Source: Stenogyne calaminthoides
Lineage: Eukaryota > Streptophyta > Magnoliopsida > Lamiales > Lamiaceae
Assembly (NCBI GenBank): GCA_037126765.1
Contig: JBBCBC010000009.1
Coordinates: 27,550,870-27,614,869 of the forward strand
Length of the DNA: 64,000 nt
Direction: 5' to 3'
Shown here: piece by piece, positions 11,402 through 23,545 of the stretch
Numbering within the stretch: the stretch's first letter is position 1
Layout of the letters: each line of letters opens with the position of its first letter
Program-made: the position numbers and the translations under genes
The notes under the pieces: model-generated
What the model was told of the DNA's origin: nothing
The model's input: the letters and a program-made list of their open reading frames with translations, nothing else
Databases searched by the model: none

Positions 11402-12190
11402 ATCTCCCTTATACTCAAAATACACTTTTAAGTATACTACAACATATCTCGTGTAGTTCTGTCGTGACATCTAATGTCACCTAGGCGATCTAATAATATC
11501 TCCACTTTATACTTAAAAGCCCAGTTAGCGGTCTTGACACCCGTTTCCTTCCATGTCTCTCAAATGTATTACGATCTGCGAGACCGCTTTGTGAATGGAT
11601 GCGCTAGGTTGTCTTCGGCCCGATCTTTGCCCCTCTATATCTCATTTCTTTTTAACGATTTCTCGTATAAGATGATATTTCCTTTCAATGTGTTTTTGGC
11701 CTTGTGGGCTCTTGGTTCCCTTGAATTTTGCAAGCTTTTCTCGGCATTATCACGATAAATAGTGATTGTCTTTGGAACCAAGTCGGAACTACATCAAGTC
11801 ATTTAGGAAGTTCTTGAGCAACCAAACTTTTTCATTTGCCTGCAAGCGGTACATATTAGGACTTCCATGGTAGAATCGCGATGCATTTACGCTTAGCGGC
11901 TTCTCCATGTCATAGCTCCTCCCCATGCAAAACACACTCACGGAGGTAGATTTTTACGGAATCTAGAATGCGATTGGAAATTAGTCCGTGTAACATGGAA
12001 ATTGGTCTGTCGTGATAAACTAACATTCTATCGGCGTTCTTTTACCGGATACTTGAGGATGTTCTTAAGCGCGTCTACAATGCTCTTTTCTGGGTTCTTT
12101 TGATATCCGCCACCATGCCTACGACAAGCGGATATCGGGTCTCGTGCACATCATTGCATACATAAGGCTTAAACGGCGAAGCATAAGGAA
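11402..12190 (-). pseudogene. Copia C2 RNase H region
   Basis: This is the C-terminal RNase H of the minus-strand copia C2. Minus-strand readings include CTRPDI near 12110-12160, VNASRFYHGSP-like text near 11870 and VWLLKNFLNDL near 11800. The conserved HIERKYHLIREIVKK lies near 11640-11690. The domain is spread over three frames with many stops. The motif order and the position next to the polypurine tract identify it. Confidence 0.75.
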
Positions 12191-13130
12191 TGTCTTTCAT
12201 GTCATCTATCTCTTTTTTTTTTTTTGTGTCTTAGGGCACATATCCTTGGATAGATGGATCCATGCACGAAAAGATGCGAAGCCTTTCTTGGAATCTGAAT
12301 CTTTGAATCTTCAAAGGCGGCGTCTATATATGAAACTTGCGATAAGCCTATCATCCTTTTCTTGCAATCTCGAATGATCTTGATCCCAAGGGCGTGCCCG
12401 GCTTTCCCTAAGTCCTTCATATCAAAGCTTGTTTTTTGAAAGCCATGCCCTTCGTCGACAATACCTTTACATCGTCTCGATAGGCGAATATCGATCTCGT
12501 ATAGTACTAAGAATACGGTCTTGGTTTCGGCATGCTTTTGTACACACAACTTTCGTATTCATTTTGATCAAACCCATAAGACTTTATTACTTGATCAAAA
12601 CATTGGTTTCAAGCTCTGGATGTTTGTTTGGTCAAGTAAATGGACTTCTTGAGCTTCAAACTAGGTGTTCTTGGCCTTTTTTAATGAAGCCTTGGGGTTG
12701 TTAGTATAGATTTCTTCTTCAAGACTTAGTTAAGGAAAAGCCGTCTTGACATCCATTTGCCCAGTTCAAAGTCGAGATCTTGACAATCGTGAAAGAATTC
12801 AGATGGACTTGAGCATTTCTTCTGGTGAAAAGGTTTTTCATAGTCGATCCTTCTTTACGAGTATAACCTTTCATACAAGCCTTGCCTTGAAGGTTTCCAC
12901 CTTCTCGTCGGTCCTCTCTTCCTCTTGTATACCCCCTTGCGGTCAATGGGTTTGACCCCGTGGAGTGGTTCAACTAACTCCACGCTCTGTTATGATTCAT
13001 AGAACCCATTTAAACCCCATTAACATTTTGCGAAGAATCGCATCCTTGTCTTGGATTGCCTCATCATAAGTCCATGGTGCGATTCATCTTGATCGGGGAT
13101 TAAGTCAGGGACTCTCCTATCCCCATGAAT
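12191..13130 (-). pseudogene. Copia C2 reverse transcriptase
   Basis: This is a degraded copia reverse transcriptase. 12202-12549 carries the post-catalytic part VFLVLY..., FDMKDLGKAGHALGIKI and a KKRMIGLSQ..YID segment. 12719-12973 carries the N-terminal fingers (GVKPIDRKGVYKRKRG pattern, then DYEKPF). The YVDD box expected near 12500 is scrambled (LYEIDIRL). Many lesions coincide with expected CTG or CAG triplets, so part of the damage may be consensus error. Confidence 0.78.
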
Positions 13131-13960
13131 CTCTCGGGTTGTCTCACAACTCTCCCCTTCTACGTCGAGGGTTTCGGTTGTGTAAGTGTGTCGTTTGGTA
13201 TATCACCTTATGGTTTAGCGATGTTAGCCCTCTAAGCTCATTTAAGGTAATCTCACACAGGCTTTCTTTTCGTTCATATAGTCTTCTTCAAAAAATCTAA
13301 AGTGGGTACTTATTACCACCTTTTTGATCTTGAGGACCATAGAACATACACCCCTTTTGTTCCCTCGGGGTACCCTATCATGACCTTAATTACGATTGAG
13401 GATCGATTTTTCTACTTCCTTGTCCAACGTGGTAGGACACTCCCAAATTCTCATGTATCTCAAAGCGGGGCTTGCGCTTGGGTCCACAATTCTTTGGGAG
13501 TTTTGGGGCAAACTTGGATGGCACCAAGTTCAGAATATAAGCCGTTGTTTCCAAAGGCGTGACCCCGAGCGACTTAAGGTAGATCGCGTAACTCATCATT
13601 GATCTAACCATTTCTAAAGAGTTATGTTTCTTCACTCTGCAACCCGTTTTTTGTTGGGGGTTAGGGTCTGATTAATTTGGGATACAATCGCTTCATCGGC
13701 AAGTAGTTCAAAAACTCATCATTTGGTACTTTCGTCTCCGCGATCGGATCATAGAGACTTGATACGTTTTTCCTATGATTCTCTGCTTGAGCCTTAAATT
13801 CTTTGAATTTGTCAAAGGTCTCGATTTATGCTTCATAAGGAAAATGTAGCGATACCTTGAGTAATCATCAATGAAGGTGATGAAATACTCATAACCTCCT
13901 CTTTGCTTTGATTTACATTGGACCACATCGTCGGAGTGTGAGCGATTTCTAACACTTCTT
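13131..13960 (-). pseudogene. Copia C2 integrase and linker
   Basis: The integrase core is visible at 13708-13926 as GGYEYFITFIDDYSRYRYIF followed by a KHKS segment. This contains the first catalytic Asp of the DDE triad. 13390-13635 gives LEMVRSMMSYAIYLKSLG and ETTAYILNLVPSK, the C-terminal copia integrase signature. The Pro-rich linker to the reverse transcriptase (13140-13380) has no conserved features. Frames are interrupted several times. Confidence 0.8.
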
Positions 13961-14580
13961 TTGGCTCTATTCCCCAGGCTACGAATGCCCTCTTGGTCAT
14001 TTTACCCTCGAGCATGATTACGCAAGTTGGGATTGGTTCAGCTTTGGAGACTCCAATGAACCATCTTCTACCAACCTTTGAATTCTTTTTGGATTAATAT
14101 GTCCCAATCTAAGATGCCATAGAAGTATCTCGTTCGCGTCGATGAAGCGTTTTTCTTTTATCGGAAGCTTGATTGATGTGTTATAGGATGCATTTCGTGA
14201 GTGGTGTGCCGCAGTTAATTGTATAGAATTATTCAACAACGTTCCATGTGAGATAAATTTATCAAAAAGAAATGGTAACAACTTTATCAAAAATAGCCGA
14301 ATATTCATCAAGGTAGAGTTTAGAAACCGAAATTAAATTCTTTCTAAAACTAGGGCGTAAAGAACATCTCTTAAAATTAAAACTCTTTGTCTTCAAAAGA
14401 TAGGTGCACTTCTCCTTTGCTTGGTTTGCCACTTATACCATTAGCATCGCCCGGTGTGATGAGGATCTCACTCCCGCTAAGTTGTCGGGTCCGGCAGAAC
14501 CCCTGCAAAAGTGAAACAAACATGATTAGTGGATCCGTATCCACCCACCCATAAATGGGAGGCATCTGCCCGCTAAACAA
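13961..14580 (-). pseudogene. Copia C2 protease and GAG-pre-integrase
   Basis: 14377-14580 reads YGWVDTDPL, then LLQGFCRTRQLSGSE, then GEVHLSF. This matches a copia aspartic protease in which the catalytic Asp-Thr is recognisable but the Gly is lost. 14018-14311 reads EILLWHLRLGHINPKRI followed by QRLVEDGSL, the His-containing part of the GAG-pre-integrase zinc domain. The domain order PR then pre-integrase then IN on the minus strand is that of Ty1/copia. Confidence 0.8.
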
Positions 14581-15490
14581 GTTTCAACAACTAGTGCTTG
14601 AGAATTATCTTTCTTTCCATTCCTTTTGGGTTTGGAGCAGGGTGACCTCAATGTCCTTTTCACCTTGATTAAAACATTTTCCTTTTGGTACCTTCTTGAC
14701 ACCCATCCGGCTAGTTGTCTTTCTCTCACTTTTTCTTGGTAATGAGTTTTCTTTGGATCGACCACTTTCATTTTCTTGAATCTTGCCTACCCTTGGCTAG
14801 ATTTTGAGAAAAAAGACTTTTAGTTACCAATGCCCGTCTTTCTTTCCCAAATGCTTCTCTATTTTCTCCAAGGCTTCTTGTAGAGTTTCCATAGTAAACA
14901 TGTGATCACTCATCACAAAACTACTGTAAAAACCTATCGAAGCACCTTGGAAGAGTTAGCAAAAAAAATTCGATTTGAGCCTCGTCCGCAATACTTAATC
15001 AAGAGATAAGCAAGTTTGTCAAAATGGTGTTTTACTCGAGAACATGCTCCCTTACGGGAGTTCCCTCAACCATTTTTTAGCCTAGCCGTCGTCATTTTTA
15101 AGCGATTGATCATGCAGTCTTTTGTTAAAAACATTTCTTCAAGACTTTGTATAATTTCATGACAAACTTCAACACCTTCATGAATGTGTTTCAAATCATC
15201 GAGACAGTGAAAGTCAAAGATTATCGTTTCATAGGCATTGCTTTGCTCCCAAATATTATACAAGTATCTTTCGCATCTGTTTATCCCTCAGTAGGCATAC
15301 GGGGCTTGGGTACATCAAGAACCCAATAATGTTGTTGTGCAGGTAGGACAAAACTCATATTTTGTTTCCAAACAACATAGTTATCACCGATTAATTGGTG
15401 TTCTTTGAGTGTATATAACGATGGATTAAAAAGGTTGTGACATACTAAAGCTGAAATAAATAACAATTTGTATAAGCACAAACATTTCAC
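14581..15490 (-). pseudogene. Copia C2 gag with zinc knuckle
   Basis: This is the nucleocapsid/capsid part. 15281-15490 reads LKEHQLIGDNYVVWKQNMSF, the usual beginning of the copia gag core. Near 15030-15060 there is a PVREHVLE segment, and near 14850-14930 FVMSDHMFTMETLQEALEK. A broken CCHC zinc knuckle is recognisable near 14640-14700 (KCFN.GEK followed in another frame by RSPCSK). The start codon is not certain because of frame damage. Confidence 0.75.
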
Positions 15491-16590
15491 AAAAGTTCGA
15501 TCACATGTATCATATTAAAATCTCAAAAAAATATGAACATGCATCATCCAACATCTCAAAAGCAGTTTAAATAAGCCGCGTGGGGTGGGTCATTATTTAA
15601 ACACGTTTAAACGAGTTACAAACAAAAAGCGTTATAAATCTTTAATATCGGATTAATAGTTGGCAAAACTTGACCGATAAAAATTAATGAGGACTTGGGA
15701 AATATATGCATATCAATTTTATACCTAGTAATAACCATCATTAAATCTGAGAATTATTACTTTGCTTTGAGCGAGCCTCGTGGGGAGGTCATAAATCGCC
15801 ACTAATAATAACCCACAATCATCCATTGAATTTATTCATGTGAAATCTATCTTTTGGCCGTCAGGTAGAGAATTTCTCCAAAAGAATCACAAATAAATAA
15901 ATCATGGAGGTCAAAATTAATTCAATTTTATTATCGAGAATAAAATTGTCAATTAATATTTAAACATACTTAGTAATTTTCGAAGGTGAGATTTTTCAAA
16001 ACATATTCTCATGCATAGCATATTTAAACACAATTTAAATAAGCACAAAATAATGCAAAAAATAAAAACAAAAAATTAAACACATTGGGTACATATATCC
16101 GATTGTCGCGGTTAATTTTTGTCATGTCTTGATCTCGAGAAATCGTCTTCATAGCCTTCATCGTTCGTTTGAAAAGCTCCCCTTTCAAATGTAACATTTT
16201 CTTTAAAGCGTCCTCCATCTAGGTAAAGGGCGACCTCGGCATTGGGTAGCTTGCGGCCCGGAACCGTATCGCGTGCACTTGCGTGCTGCTTGCGCGTCGG
16301 CCGGCGGCCGTTTCGCCCCATCGCCCGTGACTCTCGGTGGATTACTTGCGGATCCGCTCGTCGCCGTAATCCTTTGCATTGCCTCGGCCCACTGAAGCCC
16401 CGGCGCCTACGTCCGGCGTCCTTGCGCTTTCGTCTTGCCCGTGCACTCGGCGGCCAGCTCGTGACTCACGTCGCGAATCCCTCGTATCCACGCGTCTTTG
16501 TCACCTTGCGCCCTCGCCAATCCGCGCGCGCTCGTCCCGCCCGGCCTCGCCCACGCCGGTATTACTCGGCGCATCCATCTGGCGTGACTC
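15491..16590 (-). other. C2 5' leader, proximal part, with GC-rich island
   Basis: This non-coding leader lies upstream of C2 gag. 15500-16200 is AT-rich. 16213-16590 is strikingly GC-rich and CG-rich. The leader of the second copia (41880-42350) has the same arrangement. The leader is broken at 16590, where the Sirevirus-like LTR begins. Its PBS-proximal remainder is at 30785-30938. Plus-strand open frames here (such as 16242-16637) carry no recognisable protein. Confidence 0.6.
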
Positions 16591-18428
16591 GAGATAATCA
16601 CGAAGATTGGGTTACGAGAAGCCGCAGATCGCTCTGAGTCAAAAGTCTCTTGAGGCGGTGATCTGGTGCTTTGAAACCTCGGATAATCCCAATGAGTCTG
16701 AGTGTCGAGAGATCTGAGTTGCTTGGATCGGATAACTAACTTCTTGAACCCCCTCGGAAAATGCGTTCGGTTTGGTAACTATCTGTTCTAGCTACTTTCG
16801 GGTTGTCTTGAGAATGGTTTGGCCCTTAGTTTATACTCGTTTTAAGCTTTTTGAAAACCTTCCCTTTATGAAATAGTGATTGGGTTGTGATTCACTTATG
16901 CAACCCGATTGGATTGATTCAGTGAATATCGATTGAAAAGTATGCTTTCAAAATCAAGTCAATCAGACGGATAAGCCGCGGATAAGGAAAGCAATAAAGA
17001 ACACAACAATTATAGTGGTTCGGAGACTCAAGCTCCTCGTCCACTCTCTCCAGAGCTCTTGAGGAGAAATTCACTATCAACTTATGAGCTTTACGACTAC
17101 CTCGTGGTTTACTTACTCGGCTTCGTACGAGTTTTACGACTACTCCCGTGGTTTACTTACTCAACCCGACCTTGAGGCTTTACGACTACCTCCGTGGTTT
17201 ACTTACTCAATCACACACAAGCTTTAGGACTACCCTGTGGCTTACTAACTTCTCCTCTAGAGTTTTACGACTACTCGCGTGGTTTACTAACTCTTTACAA
17301 CACTTCTCACCAACAAACACCTCGACTACCTTCTCGAGGGTTTGGGGTTTCTTGGTTGGTTTCCAACTAGGATGAGATATCCTTTACAATGAAGCACAAT
17401 GCAAAGGGTTAGGATATCTCGACTAAGCTTTGGATAATTCTTATCAAGCTAGGCTTAGTATAGTGAGCTCTCTTCAATATTGAAGCACTTGGGAAATTCT
17501 AAGTTTTTTTAGTGCTTTTAACTTTTACAAGAATAAGCTTGAGCTCTTAAGTTTGCGTATAAATTTCCGTAACCTTACAATGTAGAGGTCACCGGTATTT
17601 ATAGGCATACACCAAGGTCACTCTTGAAAACTATCCGTTGGAGAAAGAACAACCGTGAGTTCCCTCTTGTGGTGTGTGAAGCGGCTATATTTAGGGTTTG
17701 AAACTCCTAACACTTTCTAGGCAATAGCCTTCCATGTAGCCGGTCTTCACTTTTTGCGATCTGGAACTTTTGTACATCGACATCTTTTTGAGGAGACACA
17801 TCCTTTGTCGATTGTCGGTATAGTGCGATGTTGTCTTTCTCTTTTTGACTTTTGTCTCCGGTTAAAGGTAGACACCTTCAGCGGCTCTTTTTTGGTTACA
17901 AACTACGAGTTTGATATAACCTTAACAACACCGACTTAGTTCCTTTTATGCTGCATTTGAATGTCTTGGCGGATATCTAACTTTCTAAGGAATCGCGATC
18001 TTACCGATATTGCATCCCGGATAGATATATTGATTGCCTCGGAACATTGGGTTCATCTTGAGCATTGATACCTCTTGATTCTTGATAATTCTTTGTGCCT
18101 TGATATTCTTGATCTTTAGTTTCTCGGTCTTGATCTTTGTGTCTTTGTGTCTTGAGTCTTACGAGTCTTGAGGTCTTCTGAATCTTTGTAGTTTATCTTG
18201 GTGATGTCTTTGAGTCTTCTCATTTGAGTCTTGATTTACTCTCGGTATCTCTTGAGTCTTGATAATTATCTGAACTATGTCTGCGACTATACATTCTGCG
18301 GATAACATCTTGAATATTCTAAAAATGAATCGACTCAACTTATCAAGATCATTACGAACATGTCATCTTTCGGGGGTTTTGGGATCTAATCAAAATCATA
18401 AATCTTTATTAAAATTCATCTCCCAACA
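16591..18428 (-). repeat. 3' LTR of Sirevirus-like element
   Basis: It is nearly identical to 28993-30784. On the minus strand it starts TGTTGGGAGATG at 18428, just after an AAAAAGGGAAAT polypurine tract. The last 100 bp or so, present in the 5' LTR (28886-28992), is missing at 16590. A minus-strand TATA box (tataaat) lies at 17598-17604. Differences from the 5' LTR are mostly at CTG/CAG-versus-CG positions, which suggests a young insertion. Confidence 0.85.
17086..17297. repeat. Five imperfect tandem units of about 45 bp inside the LTR
   Basis: The motif tttacgactac...gtggtttact recurs about five times with spacing of about 40-50 bp. The same array is in the 5' LTR at 29457-29675. The units differ between the two LTRs mainly around expected CAG or CTG. 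Short open frames over the array are repeat artefacts. Confidence 0.75.
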
Positions 18429-18600
18429 ATTTCCCTTTTTGATGATGCAAAACCTATCTTGTTACAAACAAATAACCTATACTCGGGGTTTGGTTTATCT
18501 ATTTCAAGATTGGTTGTCTCCCAACAATTTCTTAAATCGAGAGAATCTCTCAACAATTTTGAGTTTTCTCAGCGGTTTAATCATTTGACAATTTCTTGAT
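18429..18600 (-). other. Polypurine tract region upstream of the 3' LTR
   Basis: On the minus strand the AAATTGTTGGGAGA motif that marks the PPT/LTR junction at 18416-18430 occurs again at 18518-18531, and a related cctcaacaattttg form lies near 18548. Sireviruses are known for repeated PPT-like motifs before the 3' LTR, and this fits. No coding sequence is seen. Confidence 0.5.
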
Positions 18601-21600
18601 AATGAATCTCTTTAACTAGTTCATTACCAAATACTTAAACAATTTCTCCTTATCAATCATACAATTAGTTCGAGAGACATTCATTTCGGGCATATCAAAA
18701 TAAAATACATGTAAATAAGATAATGAGATATTATCTTTTGAGCATAATGATAAATCTTCATTGATGATTGGTATCAGATTACATATTACAATGAGTTTAT
18801 CAACAAAATCAAAAAGACAAAAAATATAAAGATTACAAAATCTTACGAGTCTTGATCTTGATCTTGATTTTGGCTCTTGATCTTCGCTCTTGGTTTGCTT
18901 CATTCTCAACTTCATCGGTGGGCACCTCCGGGTCAAACATTAGAAAAAATCTCTTCTTGACTCATTTCTTTCCTTGATGATGTCGGATTGTTTCTGTTAA
19001 ACCAATGACAAGCATCTTTGAGCAATCTCTTGAGTAATGGCCTTCTCGTTCACCAAGCCATTATCAAGTTTTGGAGGTGGATAGGAATATGGACGGGGGC
19101 TACTATCGTACCTCTCCTTCATCCATAAAGTTAATCGACTCTGTAGATACTTTGGATAGAAGATAAGAAGGTATTCAATGAAAGCTTCATTACGATCTGA
19201 GCTTTCCCCTCTCCATTCCACGAGAACATCATAATTGAACGGAAGGTCCTCTTGACTTCTTCCACATATCGTTGAGTTTGATAGGCATCCATTTATCAGC
19301 GTGGGGCCACTTTAGTGCTTTTGATGTTCCTTTCCTCTTGCTCATAAACTTCACGAAATCACTCCTTGGCTTACGCTCTTCGTCTATCTTTTACGATCCG
19401 CAGGCGTTCACGAGGCCAAAGCGGCTGACTTTCTTAGCTTGTTCTTCTTGGAGTGTCTTGAGCATTTCTCGTGTTGAAGACTTTCTTACGAGGTTGAGAC
19501 TTCGATTCCTTTGGTTTATTCTGTTTCTTCATCATCGAGAATCGGTTTTCTCTGGATTGGCTTAAAGCCTTTGCGTTTGCTTCCGGGTTGAACAACGCCA
19601 TGAGGCTTTCCTCTTCATAGGCGATTCGGCCCGGCGGCTGGCTTGTTCAACCTTTGCTCTAGCTTTTCGGTTTCTCTCTTGCAACATCAAGCATAGCTTG
19701 CTTCGAAACTTCAGTGTAGATAGGCTTTTCTACTGGCGAACTTCAACTTCTCATTAGCTCAGAGCTTCTTTAAAAGGCTTTTTGCTAGATTATACATTTG
19801 GCATCTTTTGAGCCTTCTTCTCCAAAGTCGTGCCATGAACTTTACGAGATCTTGACTTCCTTTTCCCCCTTCTTGCACGTAATTTGGAAGAAGCTTTGGA
19901 AATCTTTGTGTCATGTGATATTGCTCTTTGCTTTGTGAACTTCTCTGCTTTCTCGATCTTGTTAAATCTTCGGCCTCCTTAGATGGTTCTTGGCCCACGA
20001 AGAAAATTCTTGAGATAAGTGGGCAAAGCTGGCGGAAAGTGCTTCTTTGAACATCTCTGTCATCTTGGTCATGAGCATTGAGCTCATTTCCTCAACAATG
20101 AGACTTGATTAGCACCTCGTTTCTTTTTTACGCGGTTTCACCTCTAGGAAATCGAGAACTTTCTGGTGTTTTACCTTCGATTCATCCTTAACTTTCGGCC
20201 TTGACTCCCTCCGACTTCTCATTTAGCTTTCCTTCCATGGAGGTCATCTGGGTGGTTAGAGTGTTTTGAATTTGCACGATTCTACGAAGAGTACTAAGGC
20301 CGTCCATCTTTTGAGCTTGATTGGCCAGCGTTTCTTCCATCGAGCAATCTTGATCATCATTGGCTCAACCTTCTCAAGTTTTCTCATCGGAGAGTGAGAT
20401 CAATCTCGGGAATCTTTTGTACCTCTGTGTTGTCGATCATCTTGAGCTCGGCTTCATTCGAGCTCGGTCTCTCGGTGTGCCTCGATACGAAAAATACTAT
20501 CAACATTCGATGTTGACTAGATCGAGTTGATCGGCCATTGACCGAAGTCTCTCTTTTCAATGCGAGGCTGGCTTCTCAACATCTCCTGTTGGTCCCCATC
20601 TCCATCTTGAGATTTGTCTCTTTGCTTGGGGCACCAACCCGGTTGCTCTCCTCTCGGCCAACTTCCTACGAACCGGCTCATCAAAATCGGAGTTTTTCAT
20701 CTGAGCTTTGTCATACGAACCACGAGAAGTCGGTCGGAAAAGGCATCTCCTCATTCCACCGGTCTTCCCTCTAAAAGCGGCAATATCAAGCATCTCGGGA
20801 AGAGTCGATTGAGGATAAATCTGATTGTCATAATCTGAAGAAAATATCTTGCGGTCGGGGTATGAAATGAGCTCGAGTGTCGGTCAAGTATGAATCGTTC
20901 CCCTTGCTCCTCTCGCTCGCCTTCTTGACCCTCGCCCTTCTTCCATCTCGGGCTCTACGGTTCATTTGAAGTTTACGCTAAGGGATCAAAGTAGATCTTT
21001 CGGGGAGCTCATCAAGACTATTACGCTCACGAGTCTCGATGACATCGAAGTTTGTGCGGTCAGGTCCTCGGTTTGTATCTGTGTGGGTTACGAGGCTGGT
21101 GGTATATCCTCGGTTTAGTCGAGTTGGCTCGTCGGTCTGAGCTTGCACATCTTGATCGACTCTGGTGGCTCTTACATGCGAGCTTTGCTGCACACGAGGT
21201 AGGCATCTACGAGGTCACGAGCTCCTTTGAAAATTTCTGAGAAATTTTATACTGTCTTGGCGATGTCTCGAGCACCTCGAAAAAGACACGCTCCGCCGGT
21301 CGATCTGTGTCTGGAGATAACTGAGCCAACACTTGTAATGGTGAACTCGGCGGTTTGGCCCTCGGGTTGAATCTCTTGAGAATCACTTCCATCTTCATCG
21401 GTGAGAACCACCAATCTTTTGCGTTTTGGAGCAAGATTCTTACTGTTTCATCATTTTTGCTCCTGCTCCATCTTTGTCTCAACAACATCTTCCCCCCTAG
21501 TTTGTTGGGTCTCTTTTCGGCGGTTGCGAGAAGGTGATTCTACCTTCTTTTCTCTCTTCCCCGATGATGACACCTTCCTTGCGGCAATGGGTTTAAGGAG

Positions 21601-22356
21601 AATTTTGGATTTAGGAAATGGGGTCGAATTGGCGAAGATATCCTCCTCCTCTACGCACATCTCAAAATGTAAGCAATTTTGGTGGCATGGTGGATCTTGC
21701 CTTTGATTGAGATCGCCCGTCAATCTTCCTCAAAACTTTTAGTCGCTCACTCACCCGTGCGGATCGGGAATTTGACCCGGTTGAAATTTGTGGTGGGTGA
21801 AGCCTCTATCGCCGCCATCAATCGAGCCGGGTACTTATCGCTCAAAACTCCCGCAAGACTCATGATGCACTTGCTCACAATATCCATCAACACCGCGATA
21901 TTGTGGCTTTAGTGCCTTTATGCGATTAATAGCCTCAAACTTAACGAGTTCTCGGCAATCCTATCTAAGTACTCTGCTCTCTTCACGACATATATCGTCG
22001 TAGGATCCTCTCCTCTATCACGAGCTCAAAAACATCATTGATTTTTTTGGAACAATATCTGAGATCCCTCTCAAAATCGGCGTATTTGGATATTTGCTCT
22101 AAGTGTAATCTGATTAACTTAGAATGCATCTGACCCTCTTCATCTATCTTCAAATTCTGAGATGAATTTGATTACCTCTTTTCGCAAACTCACAGTGCAG
22201 TGGGTTTTGCGACTAGTTAAGTGAGTTTGCTTGATCGAATCATATCACGAGCCTCCTCTTACGGCTTTGAGTTGGTTGTGCTTTCAAGTGAGACAACGAA
22301 CTTCGTACCCGCGACTTGTTGGTTTGGCTAATCTCTCGAGCAGGGGTTGGAGCCAT
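18601..22356 (-). pseudogene. Extra (env-like) ORF region of the Sirevirus-like element
   Basis: This is about 3.7 kb between the pol end and the polypurine tract. It opens at an ATG at 22356 (MAPTPAREISQTNKSRVRSS) and continues as Lys/Glu/Ser/Arg-rich coding-like text over several frames. Examples are 21207-21488, 19759-19998 and 18997-19221 (EWRGESSDRNEAFIEYLL). It ends in a Ser-Arg repeat near 18840-18880. Position and composition match the additional ORF that some Sireviruses carry after pol, called env-like. I see no sequence motif that proves an envelope function. 18601-18830 may be 3' UTR. Confidence 0.55.
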
Positions 22357-22945
22357 TTTAGAGTTTGATTGAAGAAGGGAAGCTTTAGGGTTTGGAGAAT
22401 TTTTACGGGCAAAGGGATTTTTAATTTGGAGGATTTTGAAAATGAAGGGTTTGATAAAAATTTTGGCTTGAATGGCTGATTGGGGTTTATATAGCCTTGA
22501 GATTGTGGGGAATCGTGTTGGTTAGGTGAGTAACAACGGTTGAGATTAATCTCAGGATTAATCGAATTATCTGAACAAGCGATCTCGAAAAAGTAAGCAT
22601 GAAAACATCCTCATTGGTCATTAATGTGTGAGCATTAAATATTTATTGACCTTCTTGAATTTAAAAGCGATCCGCCCAAAAAAAAAAACATTCCTCGGTG
22701 TTTTTATATTTATTGCGAATGATTCTTGAATTTACTTGAAGCGATAAATGGATCGCATAGTCATTACTTCTTCGGACCAATTTCTCTCTATCGGTCTTCT
22801 TGATCTTGATCTTGATAAAATGTCGATTATATCTTGAAGTCTTGAATTGGTTCGATTATCTTTCTTGAGTTTTCGAGATTGATTCGGTATTTCCATTTTA
22901 TCTGAGCTTACCGGAAGGATTACGAAAACTTCATCATCGAAAACC
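22357..22945 (-). other. Spacer between pol and the extra ORF
   Basis: No convincing coding sequence is present. On the minus strand this would be the leader of the extra ORF, probably providing its own start region. The sequence is AT-rich with a poly-A run near 22679. Confidence 0.4.
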
Positions 22946-23545
22946 TTGATTTTTTGATTTTATTCTATACACTGGTTTAGCATCCTAATTCATTTGAAAG
23001 TTCTTGAAATCTTGATTCGCGAAAGGTTTAGTCGAGATATCAGCTCTCTCTTATCGATTATGAATTTTCTCCATCCTTATGTCCTTCTTCCGACATGATC
23101 TCGATGAAGTGATGTCGATATCCACATGCTTGCATCACGGTGTGCAATCTGGGTTTTTGTGAAATAGCAATGGCACTATTATTGTCACAAAATATTGGTA
23201 CTTCATTGGCTACAACTTTATAATCCCTCAATTGTTATGCGAGCGAAAGAATGCGTGCCTGCAGCGACTTCTATGACCATATATTAAACCCGGTAGTACT
23301 TGTTGCTCTTTGAGGTGCATTTCTTCGAAAACCAAGATATCGACTTGCTTCCAGAAATTGACAAGTTCTGAAGTGGACTTCTGTCATTCTGCATCCTCCA
23401 TGTCGACATCTAAGTAACCACTTAACTCAGGTTATCATCAATTTGGATACCATAATCCTCTATTCTTTGTGCCCTTAAGATATTTGATTATCTTTTTGGC
23501 GGCATCCATGTGACTAGCCTTAGGATTAACTTGGTATCTTGCACA
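22946..23545 (-). pseudogene. Sirevirus-like RNase H
   Basis: Minus-strand text includes VPIFCDNNSAIAISQKPRLH near 23150-23210, followed by HHFIEIMSEEGHKDGE near 23060-23120. The tail FRESRFQELSNELG near 23000 is the usual Sirevirus RNase H end. Stops and frame changes are frequent. It follows the reverse transcriptase directly. Confidence 0.8.

Noticed and set aside
16242..16637. 131-codon plus-strand open frame in GC-rich DNA
   Set aside because: GC-rich sequence has few stops by chance. It is antisense to a retrotransposon leader, crosses into the Sirevirus LTR, and shows no motif.
18601..22356. Captured cellular gene inside the Sirevirus-like element
   Set aside because: I could not recognise any cellular domain. 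Position after pol fits the known extra ORF of Sireviruses better.
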